A DNA stretch of 64,000 nt from Kitasatospora paranensis (GTDB taxonomy: Bacteria; Actinomycetota; Actinomycetes; Streptomycetales; Streptomycetaceae), in assembly GCF_039544005.1 (NCBI RefSeq), contig NZ_BAABKV010000001.1:5518001-5582000 (forward strand), given 5' to 3'. A model generated the notes under the pieces. The model was not told where the DNA came from and did not search any database. It was given only the letters and a program-made list of their open reading frames with translations. Made by a program: the position numbers and the translations under genes. This document shows, one piece after another, positions 10,216 through 19,324 of this stretch (position 1 is its first letter; every line of letters starts with the position of its first letter).

Positions 10216-10587
10216 CCGGCGGCCGGTCAGCACCAGCTTGGACAGCACGTAGGTGATCGGGATCGCGACCGCTGCGGCCAGCAGCGGCGCGATCCGGTCG
10301 TCCACCCGGGCCCACTCGACCAGCGCGAAGACGCCGCCGCTCTGCACCAGGTAGTTGGTGATGTTCGGCAGCGGGAACAGCAGGAACTTCCGCCAGGTGG
10401 GCCTCGTCCGGTAGGTGAAGTAGGTGTTCATGAAGAACGACCCGACCATGGACAGGAAGAACGCCGCGGTGAACGCCGCGAAGTACGGCAGGTACGGGTG
10501 CATCACCAGGTACAGCAGGTAGAAGGTCGCCGTGTTGACGACACCCACCAGCCCGAACCTGACGATCTGCCAGAGCTGCGGTCTCAC
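10156..10587 (-). CDS. GtrA-like membrane protein
   Basis: 143 residues with four hydrophobic segments, starting LWQIVRFGLVGVVNTATFYLL and containing SMVGSFFMNTYFTYR, the hallmark of GtrA/DPMS family proteins that help move polyprenyl-linked sugars across the membrane or anchor the glycosyltransferase. The GTG start overlaps the stop of the GtrB-type gene by four bases (GTGA), showing translational coupling. A longer in-frame ATG start upstream lies inside gtrB and is rejected. The last 60 bases overlap the convergent protease gene. Confidence 0.85.
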   Translation of the reverse strand: MRPQLWQIVRFGLVGVVNTATFYLLYLVMHPYLPYFAAFTAAFFLSMVGSFFMNTYFTYRTRPTWRKFLLFPLPNITNYLVQSGGVFALVEWARVDDRIAPLLAAAVAIPITYVLSKLVLTGRRSADDDGLRPASVPVEVVEQ

Positions 10588-11551
10588 GCCTGCTCCTCGC
10601 CGCGGTAGCCCTCGCTGCGGAACGCCGCGCGCGGCACGTTGGTCTCCTTGACCAGGAAGTGCGGCCGCCTCTTGGTCTCGTAGTAGATCCGGCCGATGTA
10701 CTCGCCGATCAGACCGAGCATCACCATCTGCAGGCCGCCGAGCGCCACGATGGCCACGATCAGGGTCACGTAGCCGGGGAGTCCACACCGTCGATCACCG
10801 CGACACCGGTGATCCACGCCGCGTACAGCGCGGCCACGCCGACCAGCGCCAGGCCCAGCCAGATGGCGATCCGCAGCGGCCGGTTGTTGAACGAGATCAG
10901 CCCGTCCATGCCGTAGTTCAGCAGCGCGCCGAAGTGCCACTTGGTCTCGCCGGCCTCGCGGGCCACGTTGCCGTAGTCGAAGGTGACGGTGTCGAAGCCG
11001 ATCCAGGAGAACAGGCCCTTGGAGAAGCGGTTGTACTCCGGTAGCGACAGCAGCGCGTCCACCGCCGGCCGGGACAGCAACCGGAAGTCGCCGACGCCGT
11101 CCTGGAGCTCCACGTCCACCCAGCGGTTGACCAGCCGGTAGTAGAGCTTGCTGACCGCGGTGCGAAGCGGCCGGTCGCCCTCGCGGGTGCGGCGGGCGAT
11201 GACCTGGTCGTGGCCGCGGTCGTAGAGCTCCAGCATCCGCTCCAGCAGCTCCGGCGGGTGCTGGAGGTCGGCGTCCATCAGGACGACGGCGTCGCCGGTG
11301 GCCTCCTTGAGGCCGGCCAGCATGCCCGCCTCCTTGCCGAAGTTGCGGCTGAAGGAGACGTAGCGGGTCGTCGCGGGGTGCTCGGCGGCGATCTTGCGCA
11401 GCCGCTCCAGGGTGCCGTCCGAGCTGCCGTCGTCGACGTAGCAGAGCTCGTACTCGATCGGCAGCGAGTCCAGGTTCTCCCGGGTCGCGGCGTCGAAGAG
11501 CTCGATCACCGCTTCCTCATTGTAGCAGGGGACCACGACGGACAGTCGCAT
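10584..11551 (-). CDS. Polyprenyl-phosphate glycosyltransferase (GtrB/DPM1-like), frameshifted
   Basis: GT2 enzyme that loads a sugar onto polyprenyl phosphate. N-terminal half: VVVPCYNEE, YVDDGSSDGT, DADLQHPPE (DxD-type) and SRNFGKEAGMLAG; then two C-terminal membrane helices. The frame breaks near 10780: after GVDSP the reading must shift to continue GYVTLIVAIVALGGLQMV to the end at 10584. One extra C in the coding-strand C run would restore it, so I read this as one gene. ATG 11551 has GGAGG eight bases upstream. Middle of the PIG-L/yfhO/gtrB/gtrA operon. Confidence 0.85.
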
Positions 11552-11621
11552 CGGCTCGCCTCCGGCTTCGTACGCAGTCGGTGGCGGATCGCGCTGCCCC
11601 GTCGTTCCTGCTGGCTGGGAT

Positions 11622-14146
11622 TCACACCGATGGTACCGGCCCCTCACCCGCCCGGCGGACGCTGCGGCGGCGTACGGAGGTGACCACCGCCACGCCGAGC
11701 AGGACGGCCGCGGCCGTGCCGCTCGCGGCCAGCCCGGCGGTCAGCCCCGGCGGGGCGAAGCCGCAGGAGACCCGGGAGGCGCCGGCCCCGAGCGGCACGC
11801 CGATCATGCCGAGCACCCGGCGCGGGGCGGCGGCCGCGCGGCCGTCCACCGAGCAGGTCCAGCCGTCGGCGGCGGGGACGGAGACCAGGGCCAGGCCGGT
11901 GGAGCCGGGCGGCAGCTCGGCGGTCAGGGTGTGGCCGCCGGCGGTGACCCGGGTCGCGCCCTTGACGGTGTGCAGCGCCGAGTCCAGCGCCGCCCGGTCC
12001 AGGCAGCCCACCGGCTGCTGGGGCAGCACGCCCCGGGCCGTGGTGCGCAGCTGCACGGTGACCCGCCCGTCGGCGGGCACCGTGCCGAGTTCGCGGATCG
12101 GCATCGCCGTCATCGGCTGCCGGCCCCAGCTGGTGTACTTCACGCCCTGGCCCATCACGGTGCCGTTGAACCAGGGGCCGTAGAAGTACACGGTGGAGCC
12201 GGGCGCGCAGACGCCGCTGAAGGTCGTCCAGGTGCCGCCCTTCCGGGTGGGCGGCACCGACCAGCCGCCGGCCCGGGCGACCGGGCGGGGCCCGGCCGTC
12301 CAGGAGGCCGCGGGCACGCCGTACACCCGGGCGCCGAGCAGCGACTCCTGGCGGCTCCACACCGACCGCAGGTCGGGGGCGGTGTCGGGGTGGACGGTGA
12401 CCAGCGGGGCGGCGGCCGCGTGCCGGACGGTGAAGCCGGGCGCGGTGCCGGTGCCGTCGAGGTAGGTGGTGATCCCGAACAGCGCCCGGCCGACCGGGTC
12501 GGCGGGGGTGAGGGTGTGCCGGCCCTGGATGTACCAGCCGGCGCCCAGGTCCTGGAGCATCCGGGCGGTGACGGCCGGCAGGTAGCTGGAGTAGTACGAA
12601 CCGCCCTCGCCGCCGAGCAGCAGCGGGTCGTTGTTGGCGAACTCGTGCGGGCCCGGGTCCGTCCGCGACGCCGGCCAGTCCTCGGCCTTCAGCAGGGCGT
12701 CGCGGGCGGCCAGCGAGGACGCGGAGACGGTCGTCCGCGGGACGTAGAACGGCAGCCCGTCGCGGATCCGGGTCACCGCCCAGGTGGTGTGAACCGCCCC
12801 GGCGAACACCCCCGCGATCAGCAGCACGCCGGCGCAGCGGCGCACGAGCGGGCGCGCGGACCACCGGTGGAGCGCCCAGAGCGCGCCGAGCACCAGGGCG
12901 CCGCCGGCCAGCACCTCGATCCAGGTCGAGCCGCGGACCGAGCTCTGGCCGTGGCCGGCCAGCACCACCAGGGCGACCAGGCCGGCGCCGCCGAGCAGCG
13001 CCCGGCCGTCCGGCCGGCGGGCCAGCGAGGCCCAGGCCGCCGCCACCAGCATCCCGCTGAGCACGAACGACGCCCGGTACGGGCTGCCGTTGGGGATGGC
13101 CAGCCCGTGCCAGAGCAGGATGGTCGGCTCCCAGACGAAGCTGGCGCCGACCAGGACGAGCAGGACGTACCAGCCGATCCGCTCCGCCGGGCGGACCCGG
13201 CGGTTGAACGGCAGCGAGGCGACCAGCAGCAGGCCGAGCATCCCGATGAAGATGTTCGGCACCGAGTGGTCGGAGCGGCCGCCGGGCAGCAGCTGGGCCA
13301 GGTAGTCGGTGAGCCCGGGGGCGCCCGGGTAGGTGGCCGCGGGCGCGGGCTGGGAGGCCTTGCTGGCCTTGAGCGAGACGGTCATCACCGGCGCCGCCAG
13401 CAGCACGCCGACGGCGAACATGCCCGCCGCGCGCCCGACGGCGGGCAGCCGGTCCCGCAGCGGGCCGCCGGCCAGGACGAGACGCAGCAGCAGTACCAGG
13501 CAGGAGGCGATGGTGGCCATCGCGGCGGTGTAGAAGTTGCCCGCCCAGGCGAGCGCGACGATCAGGGTGGCCGGCACCCACCGGCGGCCCTGCAGGCACC
13601 AGTCGCAGGCCAGGCCGATCATCGGCAGCGAGACCAGCCCCCACATCCACATCGGGTCGGGGGAGCCGTCGTTCAGGACCCAGGCGCACAGGCCGTAGCC
13701 GACCCCGAGCAGCGCGCGCTGCCAGGGCGGGCCGGGGGCGAGGCGGCCGAGCAGCACGGTGGTCGCGGCCGCGCCGGCGGCGATGCCCAGCAGGGTGACG
13801 AGGAACACCGGCAGGTTCACCGCGTCCCGCGGGAAGAGGCCGACCAGCCAGGAGAACGGGTTGGTCAGGTAGGTGACGAAGTCCGCCAGGAACGGCGAGC
13901 CGAAGCCGCTGTTCCAGTTGACCAGCAGGTCGCCGGTGGACGTGCCGTGCAGCAGGTCCCACAGGTGGGCGTGGAACGGTACGAACTGGTTGCCGAGGTC
14001 GTTGACGGCGCGCGAGCGCGCCCCGAAGGGTACGTCCCGCGCAGCGCCGAGGCCAGGCAGTACGCCGCGGCCGACAGCACCGCCGCGAGGGCTGCGGCGC
14101 CCGCCTCGTGGTCGAGGAGTCGGCGCACGGCCGTTCGCTGGCTCAC
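11622..14146 (-). CDS. YfhO-type polytopic membrane protein, frameshifted near N-terminus
   Basis: About 840 residues when both parts are joined. The N-terminal part (from GTG 14146, AGGAG upstream) covers VRRLLDHEAGAAALAAVL, then after a one-base loss near 14030 (ACCCTTC, expected one more C) the frame continues VNDLGNQFVPFHAHLWDLL and FLADFVTYLTNPFSWLVGLFP, the conserved loop of YfhO family proteins. Ten or more membrane helices follow, then a large extracytoplasmic C-terminal domain and a last helix. YfhO in Firmicutes glycosylates lipoteichoic acid; here the adjacent gtrB/gtrA suggests use of a polyprenyl-linked sugar to decorate a surface polymer. The role is inference. Confidence 0.75.
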
Positions 14147-14261
14147 GGCGTGGTGCTCCTGCCCGGCCCGGGTCGGGGCCTGCGATGTCGGTGGTCGGAG
14201 GGTGCGGTGGTCGGGGGACGGACCGAGCATAGGCGCGCTCACGGCGGTGGCCGGACCGGCG

Positions 14262-16366
14262 TCAGCCGGTCTGGCTCCAGGTGCCGAAGGGCGCGCCCGG
14301 CACCGGCTGGCGGGTGGTGTACAGCCGTCCGTCGGAGCCCAGGGCCGCGGCGACCGCCCGCCCGTCGGAGTCCATGGCCAGGGCCGGGCTGTGCGCCAGC
14401 AGCGGCCCGTCGTGCTGCCAGTCGTGGCCGGCGGCGCGCAGCGCGATCCGGCCCCGGTCGTCGCGGACGGCCAGCGCCCCGGCGCCCACCGAGACCCGGC
14501 CGAAACCGCCGGGCGGCGCCGACTCGGCCGTGACCTTCCACACGGTGCGGCCGGGCCGCCGCTCGGCGGTGAGCACCCGGGCGCTCTTGGGCTCCCGGAA
14601 CTCCAGCCGCAGCCCGCCGTCGTCGGCGAGCAGCGCGCTCACCGGCCCGGCCGGGGTGGGCAGGCCGGTCGGCGGCGCGGGGCGCAGCGGGCCGCCGGGG
14701 GTGGCGGAGGCCCAGTGCACGACGGTGCGGCCGGGCGCGAAGACGTGGGTGTTGCCGTCGGCGTCGACGACCGCGCCGAGGCCGTCCTGGACGCTCCCGC
14801 CGGCCTGCGGCGGCAGGGCGAGGGCCGCCCACGGCCCCTCCAGGGTGCGGATCGCCACGCTGCCGCCCCAGGTGCGGACGGCGATCTGCACGGTGCCGTC
14901 GGGCAGCGTGAGCCCGACCGGGTAGCCGAACTCCATCGAGCGCACCGGGTCGGTGCCGTCCGGAGCCCCGAGGCTCTGCCACGGCCCGTACGAGCCGTCG
15001 CGGTTGCGCAGCGTGGTGACGATCTCGCGGCGGTGGGTGGTGGCGGCGTACCCGAGGTGGGTGCGCACGGCGAGCAGCCGCAGCCGGCCGTCGAGCTGCC
15101 GGACGGCCTGGAGCTGGCCCTCCAGGTCGCCGCCGTCCGGTATCCGCTCCGGGCCCTGCCAGCCGTCGTCGGTCTCCGTCCAGGCGACGGCGCCGCCGTT
15201 GAGCAGGCCGAACGCGGTGAGCCGGCCCTCGCCGGAGGGCTGCAGCCAGGTGTCGCTGCCGGGCGCCCGGTAGCGGGTGGACTGGGCCCAGCCGTTGCGC
15301 AGCGCCCCCGCCCCGACCTTGCGGTCGCCGCAGCCGGCCGGGTCGCCGCAGTGCCGGTTGTCGGCCCAGCCGTAGCTGTTCAGCGCGACCACCTTGCGGC
15401 CGACCGCCGCCTGGTCGAGGTTGTGCGGCAGCAGGGCGTTGACGTAGCCGAGGTAGTGCTCGACGGAGGCGCTGCGGGCCTTGCCGCCGGCCCAGTGCCT
15501 GGCCAGCGCGGCCTGCGCGAAGTAGGCCGAGTAGGTGTGGTCCTGGTGGTCGAGGTAGACGGTGCTCCCGCTGCCCGGCGCGGGCTTGGGGGAGTGGTCC
15601 GGGTTCGGGTCCAGGGTGCGCACGACGGTCGGCCGGTAGTGGTCGAGCAGCCCGTGCAGGGTGGCGATCAGCTGTTCGCGGGTGTAGCCGGCGCTCGGCG
15701 GCAGGCCGCTGTGCACCGGCGGCAGGATGCTCAGGCTGGGCGTGTCCCCGAGCCAGAGCCCGCGCAGGCTGTCCTTGCGGGGCAGGCTGACGGAGCGGGC
15801 CTCGACCAGGGCGAGCAGGATCAGCTGAACCTGCGGCGCGGCACGCAGGGTGTGCTGCTCGACCATCCGGCCTTCGAGGTGGCTGACCAGCGACACGTCC
15901 CACGGGCTGTTCTCGTCGCCGGTGGCGAGCAGGGCGAGGGCGGCGGCGAGGCCGTTGATCCGGGCCCGGGTGTAGGCGGGCCGGTCGGCCCGGGTGACCC
16001 GGCCGAGCTCGGAGTGCAGCACGTTGCGGCCGTCGGACTCGCCGTCGGTGAGGCAGACCGTGACGCAGGCGGCGCCGGAGGCGAGCGCGTGGTCGAGGTC
16101 GGGGTTCATGAAGTACAGGTTGTCGTCAGGATGCGCGATGACGTGGACGAACGACTGGGTGAGGCTGCGGTTCGCGACGCCGCTCACCCGGGTCGGCGGG
16201 TCACCGGGCAGGTCGACCGCGTCGCTCCCGGGCCTCCCGTGGCCCCCTCGGCCGCGGGCTGCCGCTCCTCGTGCACGGCGTGCCACGCTCCGTAGCCGGC
16301 GGCGGGTGCGGCCAGCGCCCCACCGGCCAGCCAGAGCGCTCGGCGTCTGCTGATCCGACCTGCCAT
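14262..16366 (-). CDS. Secreted (Tat) PIG-L family deacetylase, frameshifted near N-terminus
   Basis: About 700 residues. From ATG 16366 the N-terminus has a twin-arginine signal (ISRRRALWLAGGALAAPA). Near 16227 the frame must shift by one base (GGGAGC, expected one more G) to continue into DAVDLPGDPP and VHVIAHPDDN, the zinc-binding AHPDD motif of PIG-L/LmbE N-acetyl-sugar deacetylases; HxxH-type partner HQDHTY is at about residue 270. The second half repeats WQGPERI/GPWQSLG-like units, typical of a beta-propeller lectin-like domain. It starts the minus-strand operon with yfhO-, gtrB- and gtrA-like genes, so a sugar modification outside the membrane is likely. Confidence 0.75.
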
Positions 16367-16480
16367 ACCGCATTCCCCCGTGAATTCCCCGTGTATTCCC
16401 GGAGGATTTTAACGGGAGCACTCTTGGCAGCGGCCGGACCCCCTGCCGTATCCCGGAATGTCCGGATAGTGGACGCAAGG

Positions 16481-16508
16481 TGTCAGCCACTGGGACGCGG
16501 AGTAGGGT
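16481..16508 (+). promoter_or_regulatory. Candidate leuB promoter, near-leaderless
   Basis: TAGGGT at 16503-16508 resembles a streptomycete -10 box and lies seven bases before the leuB ATG, so the transcript could start at or next to the start codon. The -35 candidate TGTCAG (16481-16486) is weak. No SD is present before leuB, in agreement with a leaderless message. Confidence 0.35.
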
Positions 16509-16515
16509 CCGGACC

Positions 16516-17553
16516 ATGTCTCGTAGCCTTCGTCTCGCAGTGATCCCCGGTGACGGCATCGGCCAGGAAGTGGTGGCCGAGGGCCTCAAGGTCCTGAGCG
16601 CGGCGCTCCCCGCCGACGTCAAGCTCGAGACCACCGAGTACGACCTCGGCGCCCGCCTCTACCACCGCACCGGCGAGACCCTGCCGGACGCCGTGCTGGA
16701 GGAGCTCAAGGGCCACGACGCCATCCTGCTCGGCGCCATCGGCGACCCGAGCGTGCCCTCCGGCGTGCTGGAGCGCGGGCTGCTGCTGAAGCTGCGCTTC
16801 GCCTTCGACCACCACATCAACCTGCGCCCGGGCAAGCTCTTCCCCGGCGTCACCTCGCCGCTGGCCGGCGACCCGAAGATCGACTTCGTGGTCGTCCGCG
16901 AGGGCACCGAGGGCCCGTACGTCGGCAACGGCGGCACGCTGCGCACCGGCACGGAGCACGAGGTCGCCACCGAGGTGAGCCTCAACACCGCGTTCGGCAT
17001 CGAGCGGGTCGTCCGCGACGCGTACCGCCGGGCGCAGGCCCGCGACCGCAAGAAGCTGACCCTCGTCCACAAGAACAACGTGCTGGTGCACGCCGGCCAC
17101 CTGTGGACCCGGATCTTCGAGCGGGTCGGCCGGGAGTTCCCCGAGGTCACCACCGACTACCTGCACGTCGATGCGGCGACGATCTTCTTCGTCACCCAGC
17201 CGGAGCGCTTCGACGTGATCGTCACCGACAACCTGTTCGGCGACATCCTGACCGACCTCGCCGCGGCCGTCACCGGCGGCATCGGCCTGGCCGCGTCCGG
17301 CAACATCAACCCCTCCGGCGCGTTCCCGTCGATGTTCGAGCCGGTGCACGGCTCCGCCCCGGACATCGCCGGCCAGGGCAAGGCCGACCCGACGGCCACC
17401 GTGCTCTCCGTCGCCATGCTGCTGGAGCACCTCGGGTACACCGCCGAGGCCGCCGCCGTCGAGGCCGCCGTCGCCGCCGACCTGGCCGAGCGCTCCGGTG
17501 CGCGTTCCACCTCCGAGGTCGGCGACGCGCTCGCCGCCCGAGTATCCGGCTGA
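16516..17553 (+). CDS. leuB: 3-isopropylmalate dehydrogenase
   Basis: Oxidative decarboxylation of 3-isopropylmalate to 2-oxoisocaproate in leucine synthesis. 345 residues; starts LRLAVIPGDGIGQEVV, has FDHHINLRPGKLFPG, REGTEGPY, the catalytic lysine region HKNNVL and DNLFGDILTDLAAAVTGGIG. The actinobacterial length and motif pattern separate it from isocitrate or tartrate dehydrogenases. Stands alone with a terminator directly after its stop. Confidence 0.94.
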   Translation: MSRSLRLAVIPGDGIGQEVVAEGLKVLSAALPADVKLETTEYDLGARLYHRTGETLPDAVLEELKGHDAILLGAIGDPSVPSGVLERGLLLKLRFAFDHHINLRPGKLFPGVTSPLAGDPKIDFVVVREGTEGPYVGNGGTLRTGTEHEVATEVSLNTAFGIERVVRDAYRRAQARDRKKLTLVHKNNVLVHAGHLWTRIFERVGREFPEVTTDYLHVDAATIFFVTQPERFDVIVTDNLFGDILTDLAAAVTGGIGLAASGNINPSGAFPSMFEPVHGSAPDIAGQGKADPTATVLSVAMLLEHLGYTAEAAAVEAAVAADLAERSGARSTSEVGDALAARVSG

Positions 17554-17554
17554 C

Positions 17555-17584
17555 GGGCCGGGACAGACCGTTCTGTTCCGGCCC
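17555..17584 (+). terminator. Terminator hairpin after leuB
   Basis: A 12-base-pair stem (17555-17566 with 17573-17584, one G-T pair) with a 6-base loop starts two bases after the leuB stop. No T run. Confidence 0.6.
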
Positions 17585-17645
17585 GGGGCCGGAGCGCGCG
17601 AACGCGAACGCAGCAGCCGACCGGCTGTTCGGCACGGCCCTCTGG

Positions 17646-17684
17646 ATGCGAGTATCGACAGTGGGCCGTGCCGTCGTGCGTTGA
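17646..17684 (+). CDS. Candidate Val-rich leader peptide of ilvE (12 aa)
   Basis: An ATG opens a 12-codon ORF, MRVSTVGRAVVR, ending TGA 50 bases before ilvE. Four of twelve codons are Val, a product of IlvE. It lies within a perfect 11-base-pair inverted repeat (17630-17640 with 17663-17673), so ribosomes on the ORF would open that stem. A second short pairing, TCACCG (17685-17690) with CGGTGA (17716-17721), touches the ilvE ribosome site. No clear SD precedes it and no T-run terminator follows, so this is a candidate only. Confidence 0.35.
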   Translation: MRVSTVGRAVVR

Positions 17685-17734
17685 TCACCGGCGGAGGCGG
17701 CCCGGACCAACCCCACGGTGAAGGACTGACAGTC

Positions 17735-18846
17735 ATGAGTACGCCCACCCAGGCGCCCATCACGTTCGAGCTCAAGCCCTCCGCGCACCCGCTGTCCGAC
17801 GCGGAGCGCGAGGCACGGCTGACCAACCCCGGGTTCGGCCGGATCTTCACCGACCACATGGTCACCATCCGGTGGACGGAGGGCATGGGCTGGCACGACG
17901 CCCAGCTGACCCCGTACGCGCCGCTGGAGATCGACCCGGCCAACATGACGCTGCACTACGGTCAGTCGATCTTCGAGGGGCTGAAGGCGTACCGGCAGGC
18001 CGACGGGTCGATCGCGACCTTCCGCCCGGAGGCCAACGCCGTCCGCTTCCAGAACTCCGCCCGCCGCCTGGCCATGCCCGAGCTGCCGGTCGAGACCTTC
18101 GTCGAGGCGGTGGAGCTGCTCGTCCAGCAGGAGCAGGGCTGGGTGCCGAACCAGCCCGAGCAGAGCCTCTACCTGCGGCCCTTCATGTTCGCCACCGAGG
18201 TCGGCCTGGGTGTCCGGCCGGCCAACTCCTACCTGTTCATGATCATCGCCTCCCCGGCCGGCGCCTACTTCTCCGGCGGCATCAAGCCGGTCTCGGTCTG
18301 GCTGTCCGAGGAGTACGTCCGGGCCGCGCCCGGCGGCACCGGCGCCGCCAAGTGCGCCGGCAACTACGCCGCTTCGCTCGTCGCCCAGGCGCAGGCCGCC
18401 GCGAAGGGCTGCGACCAGGTCGTCTGGCTCGATGCCGCCGAGCACCGGTGGATCGAGGAGATGGGCGGCATGAACCTCTACTTCGTCTTCGGTGAGGGCG
18501 CCGACGCGAAGATCGTCACCCCGAGCTGTCCGGCGCGCTCCTCCCGGGCATCACCCGCGACTCGCTGCTCCAGCTCGCCGCCGACCTCGGCTACGCCGTC
18601 GAGGAGCGGAAGATCTCCACCGACGAGTGGAAGCAGGGCAACGCCGACGGCACCCTCACCGAGGTCTTCGCCTGCGGCACCGCCGCGGTCATCACCCCGG
18701 TCGGCTCGGTCAAGTCCGCCCGCGGCGACTGGACGGTCGGCAAGGGCGAGTCGGGCCCGGTGACCATGGAGCTGCGCAAGGCGCTGCTGGCCATCCAGGG
18801 CGGCCAGGCCCCCGACACCCACGGCTGGCTCCACACGATCGTCTGA
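17735..18846 (+). CDS. ilvE: Branched-chain amino acid aminotransferase, frameshifted
   Basis: PLP enzyme for the last step of Val, Leu and Ile synthesis. About 370 residues across two frames: FGRIFTDHMVTIRW, GQSIFEGLKAY, YLRPFMFATE, GTGAAKCAGNYAASL and EEMGGMNLYFVF in the first; after AKIVTP near 18522 the second frame gives ELSGALLPGITRDSLLQLA, DEWKQG, VFACGTAAVITPVG and ends TIV at 18846. CCCCGAGCTG would need one more G to read through. ATG 17735 has GAAGGA nine bases before it. Complete activity is expected if the break is a sequencing error. Confidence 0.92.
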
Positions 18847-18858
18847 CCCGCCGCGCAC

Positions 18859-18881
18859 GGGCGTCCCGCCCCGGGACGCCC
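18859..18881 (+). terminator. Terminator hairpin after ilvE
   Basis: Perfect 9-base-pair stem GGGCGTCCC (18859-18867) with GGGACGCCC (18873-18881), loop 5, starting 12 bases after the ilvE stop. Confidence 0.55.
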
Positions 18882-19057
18882 GCCGCGCCGGTGACCTCGG
18901 ACGGGTCCGCTCGTCGAGCCGGACGGCGTGCCGACGGTCATGGAGTCGCCTCCGACCGGCCGGGGACCGGCCGTCCGACCTGAACGGCTCCCACCTGGGG
19001 CGTTTCGCATGCCGAGACACCGGCGCCGCATTCCGGATGGTGTGCCAGACTGCCAGC

Positions 19058-19108
19058 GTGTCCTCGCTCTCGCTGATTATTGGCAGCAGGCGCGCCGGTC
19101 CGCAGTGA
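19058..19108 (+). CDS. Candidate leader peptide of cimA (16 aa, Leu/Ile codons)
   Basis: A GTG opens VSSLSLIIGSRRAGPQ, ending TGA at 19106-19108. Leu, Leu, Ile and Ile occur in a row of six codons; isoleucine is the end product of the citramalate route. CAGACT seven bases before the GTG could be a -10 box, which would make the message leaderless. Directly after the stop come a 9-base-pair hairpin and then a T-tailed terminator, the layout of peptide-controlled attenuation. Confidence 0.6.
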   Translation: MSSLSLIIGSRRAGPQ

Positions 19109-19110
19109 CC

Positions 19111-19136
19111 GCTCCGCATCCACCCGCATGCGGAGC
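19111..19136 (+). promoter_or_regulatory. Hairpin between leader peptide and attenuator (cimA)
   Basis: Perfect 9-base-pair stem GCTCCGCAT (19111-19119) with ATGCGGAGC (19128-19136), loop 8. It begins two bases after the leader stop codon, where a translating or stalled ribosome would control its folding; a pause or antiterminator stem is the likely role. Confidence 0.5.
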
Positions 19137-19163
19137 GACCACCAGCGTCCAGACCCGCGCGCA

Positions 19164-19196
19164 GACCTCTCGCACCCGCGAGGGGTCTTTTGTTTT
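19164..19196 (+). terminator. Attenuator terminator upstream of cimA
   Basis: Ten-base-pair stem GACCTCTCGC (19164-19173) with GCGAGGGGTC (19178-19187), 4-base loop, followed by TTTTGTTTT. It lies 130 bases before the cimA start and after a Leu/Ile leader ORF. Confidence 0.8.
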
Positions 19197-19324
19197 GGCC
19201 CCGGACCGGCCGAAGCCCCCACAAGGGGCGGAGGGACACCGGGAGCGCGCGGGATGCTGGACAGTGGAGCCGGTCCCCAGACCCGGCAACAGCAGTACCT
19301 CCACCGAACGGAGAACCCAGGGCC

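Noticed and set aside
11931..16295. 1454-codon open frame on the plus strand
   Set aside because: Antisense to the yfhO-like and PIG-L genes; no recognisable domain and low-complexity composition.
18500..18540. Programmed ribosomal frameshift in ilvE
   Set aside because: No slippery heptamer or downstream stimulator; the same kind of loss is found in many unrelated genes here.
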